Assembly (NCBI GenBank): GCA_028689665.1
Contig: JAQVCR010000012.1
Coordinates: 1-64,000 of the forward strand
Length of the DNA stretch: 64,000 nucleotides
Direction: 5' to 3'
From: Muribaculaceae bacterium
Lineage (GTDB): Bacteria; Bacteroidota; Bacteroidia; Bacteroidales; Muribaculaceae
Positions 1 to 8,171 of the stretch are shown here, piece by piece. Position 1 is the stretch's first letter. Each line of letters opens with the position of its first letter. The position numbers were made by a program, and so were the translations under genes. A model generated the notes under the pieces. It saw nothing but the letters and a program-made list of their open reading frames with translations. It did not search any database and was not told where the DNA came from.

Positions 1-205
1 CAAAAACAAGTAAACTTGTTTTGTGTTCTCCACTCATTTGCACTATCTTTAGATAAGATAGGCTGCACTCGGGAAAACAAAAACAAGTAAACTTGTTTTG
101 TGTTCTCCACTCATTTGCACTATCTTTAGATAAGATAGGCTGCACTCGGGAAAACAAAAACAAGTAAACTTGTTTTGTGTTCTCCACTCATTTGCACTAT
201 CTTTG
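1..205 (+). repeat. 77-bp tandem repeat array A (promoter-bearing), upstream of the phosphodiester glycosidase gene
   Basis: Direct copies of one 77-bp unit begin at 1, 78 and 155; the third is cut short at about 205 where unique sequence starts. The first two copies are identical by eye. Each unit holds a 9-2-9 palindrome (3-22 in copy 1), a TTTG that overlaps its right arm, and 20 nt later TATCTTTA or TATCTTTG, which is the Bacteroidota promoter layout. Only the last copy has the full TATCTTTG. The window begins inside the array, so more copies may lie to the left. There are no spacers, so it is not a CRISPR. The same unit recurs at 2746-2976. Confidence 0.95.
174..205 (+). promoter_or_regulatory. 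Promoter of the phosphodiester glycosidase gene, within the last copy of array A
   Basis: TTTG at 174-177, 20 nt, then TATCTTTG at 198-205. This matches the Bacteroidota -33/-7 consensus exactly. Transcription would begin near 211, giving a leader of about 40 nt before the ATG at 252. Confidence 0.8.
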
Positions 206-251
206 CCCCATAAAAATTTAGTAATTATACTTTTAGAATTAATCAACTATC

Positions 252-2693
252 ATGAAACGACTGCTCAGACCTTCTTTAATGCTTCTTTTGGGAGTTGCTC
301 TATCGGCAAATGCGGGATCTATCAACATTCAGGGGACAGAATATCCTGTCGATACAATTCAGCACTCAAAAGTGGGGCCCGGAACAATCTACACAAAACT
401 ACGAATCGACGATGCAACGTATCCGTTGGATATACACATGCTTAAAGTCGATCTAAACAATCAATATATTAGATGCGAGACTCTTCTCGCTAAAGATTCT
501 ATTATCACCGGCGAGAAGCCGACGGAATTAGCCGTAAGAAAAAGCACCGACAAAAAGCTTTATTTTGCCGGAACAAATGCCGACGGATTCCGTAACGCTC
601 CCAACGGGAAATCGGGATACCCGTATACCGCAATGGTGGTGAAGGGCGAAATTGCTACCCGACCCATTTATCGCTCGGTGGTGGCTTTCGATTTAGAGAA
701 GACTCCTTATTTTGGTTTTGTAGATTTCAAAGGGGAAGTGTCGGTAAATGGTAAATCAATTGCCATCAACGACATAAATGCCGATTGGAGTGAGGAGGAT
801 TTAGTGTTTTTCAATCAGCTCAATGGCAAAAGTACTCACATGAAAGGAGATCGCACTGAGGTGCTTATCGAGTTACTCCCTGCCGAAAAGTGGCTGGTGA
901 ACACAAAAATGGCGTTTAAGGTTGTTTCGGTAAACAGCGATAAGGGTAATACTGTGATAAATCCCGGGCAAGCTGTGTTGTCGGGTATTGGAAATGCAAA
1001 AGCGTTTCTAAGTTCGCTAAAAGCTGGCGATACGGGAGAGCTTGATATTTCTTTACCGTTTGAAGGGATGCCGGCGTCGCCCATCATAGATGAATTGTCG
1101 GGTGCCGACAGAATTATCCTCTCGGATGGAGAGGTATGGGATAACGATTGGGCAGAAAGACACCCGCGCACCGGTTTTGGATATTCTGCCGACAAGAAAA
1201 CAATGTATTATTGCATCGTCGACGGACGCATTTCTCGTTCGGTAGGAGTTACTACAAAACAATTGGTGGATATTATGAAAAGTGCAGGGGCAAACTCAGC
1301 CATCAATTTCGATGGCGGTGGTTCTTCGTGTATGTATATTCGGGGAATGGGGCAGGTAAACAATCCTAGCGATGGCGTAGAAAGAAGTGTGCCGAGTGGT
1401 ATGTTTGTATCTACCGATGCGCCTCAAGATAATGAAATAGCCGAAATTGGAGCAATAGTAACGCGAATAAGAATACCACAATTCTGTGTGTACAAACCCA
1501 CAATTTACGGTTTCAACAAATATGGAATTTTAGTTGATACCGATGTTAAAGATTTTACATTGACATGCACCTCCGACTATGGGACAATTAAAGATAATAC
1601 TTCTTTTGTGGCTTTGGCAGTGGGTAATTATGAAATAGGTTGCTCTTACAACGGACACACAATATCGATTCCGGTAACCATAGAGCCTCTAGCCGGAATA
1701 GAAATGCGCAATTCAAGTGTAATCAATGATACATATCTCGATTTCAAAATGGGAGTCGATGCCACACTCAATGGAAATAAAATACCGGTTAATCCGGATT
1801 GCATATCATGGACTGCCGACGATTTATCTATTCTTGAGCTGGATACAAAAAATGGCTCATTCCGTGGAATTAAAGACGGCACAACTAATGTGAGTGGAAG
1901 TATTGGCGATTTCTCAGGCTCGATGACTGTCATTGTGGAGAAACCTACTGCAAGAGTAATGCCGATAGATCCGAAAATAGATCTTTCTACATGGAAAATA
2001 TCGCAAGTCGGTGGAAAGAATATCACTGCTACGCCTCTCGAAAATGGAATGAACCTTGCATATACCGGAGCTTCGGGTCGTGGACCAAATATCAAGCTAA
2101 CCAAGAAATTAAAAATATGGAGTCTGCCCGATACAATAAGAGTCCGAATTAATCCAAATGGAAGTCCGGTAAATAAAATTACTCTTTCTATCGCTCCCAG
2201 CGTCGGAGCTTTGATTGTATGCTCAAAAGATATAAGCAACCTCAACGAATTGACTACTATTGATTTTGTGGTGAAGAATATCTGTGGTGGCGAGGATATT
2301 AGCAATTTCCCTCTTCATCTCAACAGCATATTGCTTTCGATGAATCCGGCAGAAGTAGGAAAGGAATATTCTATCGAAATACCGGGGATAGAGGCAGTTT
2401 ATAAGGCAGTGCCGAGTGGAACCGGTGTGGAACAAATTATGTCGACCGACAAGTCGTTTAAATTATACCCCAATCCCGTAAGACAAGGAGAATCGGTTAT
2501 AATCGCTACCGAAAACAGCTCAGATGCAACAGTCGTGGTATCAAATATTACCGGACAAGAAATGATTCGTGAAAACTTCAATGCCGCAGATAGCCGGATT
2601 TCGTTATCGACAGCTACTCTAACAAGTGGGATATACACAATTTCGTTAATGCAAAATGGAGTATCAAAGACTGCCAAATTGATTATAAAATAA
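252..2693 (+). CDS. Secreted phosphodiester glycosidase (NAGPA-like) with Ig-like region and T9SS C-terminal domain
   Basis: 813 residues. An N-terminal signal peptide (about 1-21, ending at ANA) is followed by a domain of the NAGPA/DUF2233 phosphodiester glycosidase family (about 60-390). The family signature NFDGGGSS is present, with its Asp near residue 354. A stretch around 505-565 looks like a bacterial Ig-like (Big_2) fold. The last 80 residues start with FKLYPNPV and end in KLIIK, as in type A sorting domains of the type IX secretion system, so the protein is probably exported to the cell surface or released. The family cleaves GlcNAc-phosphodiester-type bonds; the substrate here is unknown. 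It is monocistronic, with its own promoter and terminator, and is bracketed by two arrays of the 77-bp repeat. Confidence 0.85.
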   Translation: MKRLLRPSLMLLLGVALSANAGSINIQGTEYPVDTIQHSKVGPGTIYTKLRIDDATYPLDIHMLKVDLNNQYIRCETLLAKDSIITGEKPTELAVRKSTDKKLYFAGTNADGFRNAPNGKSGYPYTAMVVKGEIATRPIYRSVVAFDLEKTPYFGFVDFKGEVSVNGKSIAINDINADWSEEDLVFFNQLNGKSTHMKGDRTEVLIELLPAEKWLVNTKMAFKVVSVNSDKGNTVINPGQAVLSGIGNAKAFLSSLKAGDTGELDISLPFEGMPASPIIDELSGADRIILSDGEVWDNDWAERHPRTGFGYSADKKTMYYCIVDGRISRSVGVTTKQLVDIMKSAGANSAINFDGGGSSCMYIRGMGQVNNPSDGVERSVPSGMFVSTDAPQDNEIAEIGAIVTRIRIPQFCVYKPTIYGFNKYGILVDTDVKDFTLTCTSDYGTIKDNTSFVALAVGNYEIGCSYNGHTISIPVTIEPLAGIEMRNSSVINDTYLDFKMGVDATLNGNKIPVNPDCISWTADDLSILELDTKNGSFRGIKDGTTNVSGSIGDFSGSMTVIVEKPTARVMPIDPKIDLSTWKISQVGGKNITATPLENGMNLAYTGASGRGPNIKLTKKLKIWSLPDTIRVRINPNGSPVNKITLSIAPSVGALIVCSKDISNLNELTTIDFVVKNICGGEDISNFPLHLNSILLSMNPAEVGKEYSIEIPGIEAVYKAVPSGTGVEQIMSTDKSFKLYPNPVRQGESVIIATENSSDATVVVSNITGQEMIRENFNAADSRISLSTATLTSGIYTISLMQNGVSKTAKLIIK

Positions 2694-2703
2694 AACATAA
2701 AAA

Positions 2704-2745
2704 GCGGTGAATGGGATTTGAAATCTATATTCGCCGCATTTTTTT
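2704..2745 (+). terminator. Rho-independent terminator after the phosphodiester glycosidase gene
   Basis: Stem GCGGTGAAT (2704-2712) pairs with ATTCGCCGC (2729-2737), with one G-T pair, and is followed by ATTTTTTT. It lies 10 nt after the stop codon. Confidence 0.75.
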
Positions 2746-2976
2746 GATAATACAGGCTGCACTCGGGAAAACAAAAACAAGTAAACTTGTTTTGTGTTCT
2801 CCACTCATTTGCACTATCTTTAGATAAGATAGGCTGCACTCGGGAAAACAAAAACAAGTAAACTTGTTTTGTGTTCTCCACTCATTTGCACTATCTTTGG
2901 ATAAGATAGGCAGCACTCGGGAAAACAAAAACAAGTAAACTTGTTTTGTGTTCTCCACTCATTTGCACTATCTTTG
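2746..2976 (+). repeat. 77-bp tandem repeat array B (promoter-bearing), upstream of metG
   Basis: Three copies of the same 77-bp unit as array A, in the same orientation, with the palindrome-bearing segment starting at 2772, 2849 and 2926. Copy 1 has TATCTTTA at the -7 position; copies 2 and 3 have TATCTTTG, so two of the three are full-consensus promoters. One base differs in the link before copy 3 (GGCAGCAC in place of GGCTGCAC). The array stops just before metG, as array A stops just before its gene. Confidence 0.95.
2945..2976 (+). promoter_or_regulatory. Promoter of metG within the last copy of array B
   Basis: TTTG at 2945-2948, 20 nt, TATCTTTG at 2969-2976. The expected start near 2982 leaves a leader of about 24 nt before the metG ATG at 3006. 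Confidence 0.8.
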
Positions 2977-3005
2977 CACCATAAAATGAAAAAAAAATAA
3001 GCGAA

Positions 3006-5045
3006 ATGGAAAAAAAATTTGCTCGCACCCTTGTTACTACTGCTCTCCCTTATGCTAATGGTCCTGTACACATAGGGCACTTGGCTGGCGTATACATTCC
3101 AGCCGATATATATACTCGTTATCTTCGCCTTAAAGAGGAAGATGTGATAATGATTGGTGGCAGCGATGAACATGGTGTGCCTATTACCATAAAGGCAAAG
3201 GCAGAGGGGGTTACTCCTCAAGATATTGTCGATCGCTATCATACTATAATAAAAGATTCTTTTGAGGAGCTTGGCATCTCTTTTGATGTGTATTCTCGCA
3301 CTACCTCAGAAATTCATAAAAAGACGGCTAGCGACTTTTTTAGTAAGCTCTACAAGAAAGGTGAGTTTATCGAAAAGACTTCTATGCAATATTATGACGA
3401 AGATGCTAATCAATTTCTTGCCGATCGCTATATCGTAGGTACTTGCCCTCATTGTAAAAATGAACGTGCTTATGGCGACCAATGCGAGGCTTGTGGAACA
3501 TCTCTAAATGCTACCGACCTTATCGACCCTCGTTCGGCAATAACGGGTAATCGCCCTGTCTTGCGAGAGACTAAACACTGGTATCTGCCTCTAGATAAGT
3601 GGGAGCCAAAACTAAGAGAGTGGATTCTTGAAGGTCATAAAGAATGGAAGCCAAATGTGTATGGACAATGCAAATCGTGGCTCGACCTAGGATTGCAACC
3701 TCGTGCTGTGAGCCGCGACCTCGACTGGGGTGTTCCTGTCCCGGTAGAAGGCGCCGAAGGGAAGGTGCTTTATGTGTGGTTTGATGCTCCTATCGGATAT
3801 ATCTCGAATACAAAAGAGCTGCTGCCCGACACTTGGGAAGATTATTGGAAAAAGAAAGATACTCGTATAATCAACTTTATTGGTAAGGATAATATTGTGT
3901 TCCACTGTATCGTGTTTCCTGCAATGCTTATGGCTGATGGCGACTATCAACTTCCTGAAAATGTACCGGCAAATGAGTTCTTGAATCTTGAAGGCGATAA
4001 GATTTCTACATCAAGAAATTGGGCTGTATGGCTTCATGAATATTTAAAGGAATTTCCGGGCAAGCAAGATGTTCTACGCTATGTGCTTACTGCAAATGCT
4101 CCCGAAACTAAAGATAACGACTTTACATGGCGCGATTTTCAAGCTCGCAACAATAATGAGCTAGTGGCAATTCTTGGAAATTTCATAAATCGTGCGCTTG
4201 TATTGACACATAAATATTATAAAGGAATAGTCCCTGCATTAGGCGAATTGACCGACTATGATAATGCTACGTTAGCCGAGTTTAAAGACGTTAAGGCTGC
4301 TTTAGAGAATAATATCGAGACATTCCGTTTCCGTGAAGCGCTAAAAGATGCCATGAATCTTGCACGCATCGGAAATAAATACTTGGCAGATACCGAGCCG
4401 TGGAAATTGGCAAAGACCGATATGACACGTGTCGATACTATAATGTATATCGCATTGCAGATTTCGGCTAATCTTGCTATCGCTTTTGAGCCTTTCTTGC
4501 CATTTACAACAGCTAAACTTCGCAATATCCTTAATATTAAGAGCTGTGAGTGGGAAGAGCTTGGAAGTATCAATTTGCTAAGCACAGGAGCCACAATTAA
4601 TGCTCCCGAATTACTGTTTGAGAAAATTGAAGACAGTGTAATTGAAGAGCAGATTGCAAAACTCAACAGAACGAAAGAAGAAAATCTGATAAAGAACTAT
4701 AAGCCGGCACCCGTAGCCGATAATATTCCGTTCGACGATTTTATGAAACTTGATGTGAGAGTAGGGCGTATATTGGAATGCACCAAAGTGCCAAAAGCCG
4801 ACAAGCTACTCCAATTTAAGATAGATGACGGAATGGGAGGACGCACAATTGTGTCGGGTATAGCAAAATATTATGCCCCCGAAGACTTAATTGGAAAAGA
4901 CGTGTGCTTCGTTGCCAATTTTGCCCCGCGCAAACTAAAAGGCATCGAGTCGCAAGGAATGATATTAAGTGCTGAGAATCCCGATGGCTCATTAGTAGTT
5001 ATCGGACCTCAAGGAGAGGTAAAGGCAGGATCGCAAGTAAAGTAA
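3006..5045 (+). CDS. metG: Methionyl-tRNA synthetase
   Basis: 679 residues, full length for the homodimeric MetRS type. It charges tRNA-Met (initiator and elongator) with methionine in the cytoplasm. The class I HIGH motif is at residues 22-25 (VHIGH) and the KMSKS-like loop near 332 (KISTS). A zinc knuckle with two CxxC pairs (CPHC and CEAC) follows near residue 145. The C-terminal part from about 576 is a tRNA-binding OB-fold domain (from [12 protein letters not shown]), the dimerising module of long MetRS forms. It is transcribed alone from the repeat-borne promoter and ends at a clear terminator. ATG at 3006 is the only start that keeps the conserved N-terminus. Confidence 0.97.
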   Translation: MEKKFARTLVTTALPYANGPVHIGHLAGVYIPADIYTRYLRLKEEDVIMIGGSDEHGVPITIKAKAEGVTPQDIVDRYHTIIKDSFEELGISFDVYSRTTSEIHKKTASDFFSKLYKKGEFIEKTSMQYYDEDANQFLADRYIVGTCPHCKNERAYGDQCEACGTSLNATDLIDPRSAITGNRPVLRETKHWYLPLDKWEPKLREWILEGHKEWKPNVYGQCKSWLDLGLQPRAVSRDLDWGVPVPVEGAEGKVLYVWFDAPIGYISNTKELLPDTWEDYWKKKDTRIINFIGKDNIVFHCIVFPAMLMADGDYQLPENVPANEFLNLEGDKISTSRNWAVWLHEYLKEFPGKQDVLRYVLTANAPETKDNDFTWRDFQARNNNELVAILGNFINRALVLTHKYYKGIVPALGELTDYDNATLAEFKDVKAALENNIETFRFREALKDAMNLARIGNKYLADTEPWKLAKTDMTRVDTIMYIALQISANLAIAFEPFLPFTTAKLRNILNIKSCEWEELGSINLLSTGATINAPELLFEKIEDSVIEEQIAKLNRTKEENLIKNYKPAPVADNIPFDDFMKLDVRVGRILECTKVPKADKLLQFKIDDGMGGRTIVSGIAKYYAPEDLIGKDVCFVANFAPRKLKGIESQGMILSAENPDGSLVVIGPQGEVKAGSQVK

Positions 5046-5070
5046 TAAAATATAGTTAAATATAGTATAA

Positions 5071-5106
5071 ATATCGGTAATCTTTATGAAGATTGCCGAT
5101 ATTTTG
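5071..5106 (+). terminator. Terminator of metG
   Basis: ATATCGGTAATCTT and AAGATTGCCGATAT form a 14-bp stem with one G-T pair and a four-base loop, followed by a short T-rich run. It begins 26 nt after the metG stop. Confidence 0.8.
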
Positions 5107-5192
5107 TCTATATATGCACAAATTTTACCTATATAATAACTTATTTTAGTTATAAATAAGTTATGTATAAAAATTATATGTAACTTTGCAAA

Positions 5193-5363
5193 GTGCGAGA
5201 GCATATTTCAATGATATTGTATATTTATACATATCATTTAGTCTAAATTTCCCTATGTCGTTAGTTGAAAAGACGCTTGTGAAAGCCTAATGAATTCTAA
5301 CGCTTATTGTATCTATGATATTAGATACAAAAATGAGTCCGGCTTTTAGTCGGACTTTTTTTA
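5193..5363 (+). ncRNA. Candidate structured small RNA between metG and the acyltransferase gene
   Basis: The 449-nt gap between metG and 5495 holds a unit that looks like a free-standing RNA gene. A -7 element TAACTTTG lies at 5181-5188 (no good TTTG at -33). About 170 nt follow with no credible ORF, ending at a strong terminator. Four stems are visible: an imperfect hairpin at 5211-5237; CGTTAG (5259-5264) with CTAACG (5297-5302), enclosing GCTT-GTGA-AAGC (5275-5286), which has a GNRA-type loop; TTGTATCTA/TAGATACAA at 5307-5330; and the terminator at 5336-5363. It has none of the SRP RNA or tmRNA signatures I know and is too short for RNase P RNA. The family is not recognised; a leader of the next gene is possible, but that gene has its own promoter after the terminator. 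Confidence 0.5.
5336..5363 (+). terminator. Terminator ending the candidate small RNA
   Basis: AGTCCG (5336-5341) pairs with CGGACT (5351-5356), followed by an uninterrupted run of T to 5363. No coding region precedes it, which is the main argument for a non-coding transcript here. Confidence 0.85.
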
Positions 5364-5394
5364 TTTGTTTTTGAAAGAGGAAATTTTCTTAATT

Positions 5395-5425
5395 TTTGAA
5401 TTAATGATAGATTTTTGTAACTTTG
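5395..5425 (+). promoter_or_regulatory. Promoter of the acyltransferase/sigma-54 activator/lptE operon
   Basis: TTTG at 5395-5398, 19 nt, TAACTTTG at 5418-5425. It leaves a leader of about 65 nt before the ATG at 5495. Confidence 0.75.
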
Positions 5426-5494
5426 TAAATTGCAAAAGAATCAATTAATGTTATTTGAAAGAATAGCTGTTTTTACTTTAGAAAATATAGAGAC

Positions 5495-6340
5495 ATGAGC
5501 GACGACAATAATGCCCCAATTAAGCGCACAGTATTAGACTATAACGATTTACGTATACTTGTGCCAGCATTAGACGGAAAGGAGAAGCTAGTTAATAGTT
5601 TGTCGAAATTTTTATCATTAGATAAAGTGAATTGGTTACACGATCACAATTGTGATACGCCCGGAGCTGAATTTGTAGATGGATTATTGCGCGATCTAGA
5701 TATAAAATTGCGCATAGATAATGAGGGGATTCTCGATAAGATGGGCGATAAGCCATTTATAACAGTGTCGAATCACCCCTTTGGTGCGCTAGATGGAATA
5801 ATATTGATAAAGATTTTAGCCTCACGATATCCGCGATTTAAAGTGATGGTTAACATGGTATTAAATTATATAACGGCAATGCGTCCTAATTTTATTGCAG
5901 TCGACCCTTTGGCGTCAGACGACCCGGCAAAGCGAGCAACAACGATGAAGGGGATACGCGAAGCAATGTTGCATGTAAAGCGAGGCAATCCACTAGGATT
6001 TTTCCCCGCAGGAGCAGTGTCGAAGATAAATAGAGAATTGCGCATAGTCGACCGCCAATGGCAGCCGACAATAATACGATTAATACAGCAGCTCGAAGTT
6101 CCGGTAGTGCCAATATATTTTCACGGACACAACAGCACATGGTTTAATATACTAGGCATAATAAGTTGGAAACTACGTACATTGCGACTGCCTGCCGAAG
6201 TTTTTCGTAAAAAAGGCAAGACCTTTCATGTGTCGATAGGCGAGCCAATAAGTATCGAAGAATTGCAAAAGCATGCAAGTATCGACGACTTAGGAAATTA
6301 TTTGAAAGAGAGAACTTATTCAATGAGAAAATGGAAATAA
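5495..6340 (+). CDS. PlsC-family lysophospholipid or aminolipid acyltransferase
   Basis: 281 residues. The acyltransferase signature HxxxxD is present as NHPFGALD near residue 90, followed by the glycerophosphate-binding-like block FFPAGAVSK near 168. Such enzymes move an acyl chain from ACP or CoA to a lysolipid at the inner face of the cytoplasmic membrane. It could be the general sn-2 acyltransferase or one of the Bacteroidota O-acyltransferases for glycine or ornithine lipids; the sequence alone does not decide. It opens an operon and overlaps the next gene by 10 bp (ATG within the last codons), which suggests coupled translation. Confidence 0.8.
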   Translation: MSDDNNAPIKRTVLDYNDLRILVPALDGKEKLVNSLSKFLSLDKVNWLHDHNCDTPGAEFVDGLLRDLDIKLRIDNEGILDKMGDKPFITVSNHPFGALDGIILIKILASRYPRFKVMVNMVLNYITAMRPNFIAVDPLASDDPAKRATTMKGIREAMLHVKRGNPLGFFPAGAVSKINRELRIVDRQWQPTIIRLIQQLEVPVVPIYFHGHNSTWFNILGIISWKLRTLRLPAEVFRKKGKTFHVSIGEPISIEELQKHASIDDLGNYLKERTYSMRKWK

Positions 6341-7611
6341 CAAGTACAATATCACCCGAGATACAACAAATCAAGCAACGCTTTTCCATCATAGGAAATG
6401 CGTCGGCATTGATGTTTGCCGTAAGCAGGGCAAAAATGGTAGCACCCTATGATCAGTCGGTGCTAATTACGGGCGAGAGTGGTGTTGGAAAGGAGTTTTT
6501 TCCAAAGATAATTCACGCATTCAGCCCACGAAAACATAATAAATATATAGCAGTAAACTGTGGTGCGATACCTGAGGGTACAATAGATTCTGAGCTGTTT
6601 GGACACGAGAAAGGATCGTTTACGGGAGCTATATCTTCGCGTAAAGGCTATTTTGAAGAAGCCGATGGAGGAACAATATTTCTCGATGAGGTAGCCGAAT
6701 TGCCCCTAACCACGCAAGCCCGACTACTCCGAGTTCTCGAAAATGGAGAATTTATAAAAGTCGGTTCGTCGGAAGTGCAGAAGACAAATATACGAGTAGT
6801 CGCCGCAACAAATATGAATATGCTCCGAGCCGTAAGCGAAGGAAAATTCAGAGAAGATTTATATTATCGACTATCAACAGTAACGATAGAAGTGCCGGCA
6901 TTAAGGGAGCGCGGTAATGACATATTGCTGTTGACAAGAAAATTTGCTACCGACTTCAGCGAGAAATACCGCATTCCGCCAATTGAGATAGGCGAAAGTG
7001 CAAAAGATGCTTTGCTGTCATATCGTTGGCCGGGCAATGTGCGACAGCTTAAAAACGTGATAGAGCAAGTGGCACTGTTTAAAGCCGGCGAGAAGGTAGA
7101 ATCTGCCGATGTGAAAGCCCACATGCCACTTTATACGTCCGATTTTAAGCCGGCAGTAACAGGCACTCCGGTGTTTAATTACACCCAAGAGCGAGAGTTA
7201 CTGTTTAAGATGATGTTCAGAATGCAAAAAGAAATCGACGATTTACGCAATAAAATCGACGACATCAGCCATGTTAAAGCCAAAGATCACTCCCCAAAAT
7301 TTGCATCACACATCGAAGAAATCGACGAAGCCGAAGATGACCAGCAAGATAGAAAAATACAATCGTTAGTAAAGATAAATGATTATAACAGCCTAAAAGG
7401 AATTAGCGAGCAACCACAAGGTTGTGGCGATAACAAAGGCGAAATGATTCAAATATCGGGCGATGCAACAATGACACTTGAAGACACCGAGCGAGAAATT
7501 ATAAAACTCTCACTTCAGCGCAATTGTGGCAAGCGCAAAAAGACTGCCGACGAGCTACACATCTCCGAGCGCACACTGTATAGAAAAATCAAAGAGTACG
7601 GACTCGAGTAG
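6331..7611 (+). CDS. Sigma-54-dependent transcriptional activator (AAA+, Fis-type HTH), without receiver domain
   Basis: 426 residues. An AAA+ sigma-54 interaction domain begins almost at the N-terminus: Walker A GESGVGKE near residue 48, the sigma-54 contact loop GSFTGA at 95-100 (canonical GAFTGA), Walker B GTIFLDE, and the RWPGNVRQL sensor II block. A low-complexity linker of about 90 residues follows, then a C-terminal Fis-type helix-turn-helix (about 385-425). There is no response-regulator or GAF input domain, so activity may be set by amount or by a partner. It sits between an acyltransferase and lptE, a neighbourhood I recall as common in Bacteroidales; an envelope-related regulon is an inference. 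Confidence 0.9.
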   Translation: MEITSTISPEIQQIKQRFSIIGNASALMFAVSRAKMVAPYDQSVLITGESGVGKEFFPKIIHAFSPRKHNKYIAVNCGAIPEGTIDSELFGHEKGSFTGAISSRKGYFEEADGGTIFLDEVAELPLTTQARLLRVLENGEFIKVGSSEVQKTNIRVVAATNMNMLRAVSEGKFREDLYYRLSTVTIEVPALRERGNDILLLTRKFATDFSEKYRIPPIEIGESAKDALLSYRWPGNVRQLKNVIEQVALFKAGEKVESADVKAHMPLYTSDFKPAVTGTPVFNYTQERELLFKMMFRMQKEIDDLRNKIDDISHVKAKDHSPKFASHIEEIDEAEDDQQDRKIQSLVKINDYNSLKGISEQPQGCGDNKGEMIQISGDATMTLEDTEREIIKLSLQRNCGKRKKTADELHISERTLYRKIKEYGLE

Positions 7612-7625
7612 AAATAATAAACAAT

Positions 7626-8141
7626 ATGATATATCGACGTTTAATAGCAATATGCATTGTGGTAATAGTCTCACTTCAGGCATGCACAATAAGCTACAAA
7701 TTCAATGGTTCGACATTGGATTATAATATTTATAAGACTATTTCCATATCCAATTTCCCTATTAGGGCGGCTCTGGTATATCCACCACTTCAGCAAACCT
7801 TTGAGACGAAGCTGACAAATATGATAACACGCCAGACACGTCTGCGCACTATCGATAATCCCAACAGCGACCTAAGAATGGAAGGCGAAATTACGGGATA
7901 TTCGCTTTCGCCACAGGCAGTTACCGAAGATGCATATGCCTCGCAGACGAGATTGACTATCACTGTGCGAGTGAAATATACAAACAATAAAGAGCAGGGA
8001 CAAGATGTCGACCAGACATTCTCGGCTTATAAAGACTTTTCGAGCAACGAGCTACTTACCGATGTTCAAGACGAATTGTGTAATCAGATCAGTGATGAGC
8101 TTGTAGATTTGATATTCAATGCTACTCTTGGTAATTGGTAA
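7626..8141 (+). CDS. lptE: LPS assembly lipoprotein LptE
   Basis: 171 residues. A lipoprotein signal ends in the lipobox LQAC (Cys at 20). The rest matches the LptE family of Bacteroidota (NFPIRAALVYPPLQQTF, the DLRMEGEITGYSLSP region and a C-terminal helix). LptE plugs and chaperones the LptD barrel that inserts LPS into the outer membrane. It starts 14 nt after the sigma-54 activator and is followed after 30 nt by the TPR protein, so it is in one transcript. The start at 7626 gives a normal signal peptide. A longer reading would add nothing recognisable. Confidence 0.88.
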   Translation: MIYRRLIAICIVVIVSLQACTISYKFNGSTLDYNIYKTISISNFPIRAALVYPPLQQTFETKLTNMITRQTRLRTIDNPNSDLRMEGEITGYSLSPQAVTEDAYASQTRLTITVRVKYTNNKEQGQDVDQTFSAYKDFSSNELLTDVQDELCNQISDELVDLIFNATLGNW

Positions 8142-8171
8142 TATAAAAATAATAGTTTATCACCCTTAGGA

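Noticed and set aside
49-246. Minus-strand open frames within the 77-bp arrays (also 2725-2958 and 2820-3242) with repeating peptide
   Set aside because: They exist only because the 77-bp unit lacks stops in the reverse frames; the frame shifts from copy to copy, there is no start context, and the unit has clear promoter features on the other strand.
836-1195. Antisense open frames inside real genes (for example 836-1195, 1646-2305, 26829-27263, 38857-39372)
   Set aside because: Each lies opposite a well-supported gene, has no promoter or ribosome site, and no recognisable protein family.
1-2976. CRISPR array
   Set aside because: The copies are contiguous with no variable spacers, the unit is 77 bp, and there are no cas genes.
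5211-5246. Eleven-codon peptide in the candidate RNA, starting ATG at 5211
   Set aside because: It coincides with a hairpin, has no ribosome site and no amino-acid bias such as a leader peptide would show.
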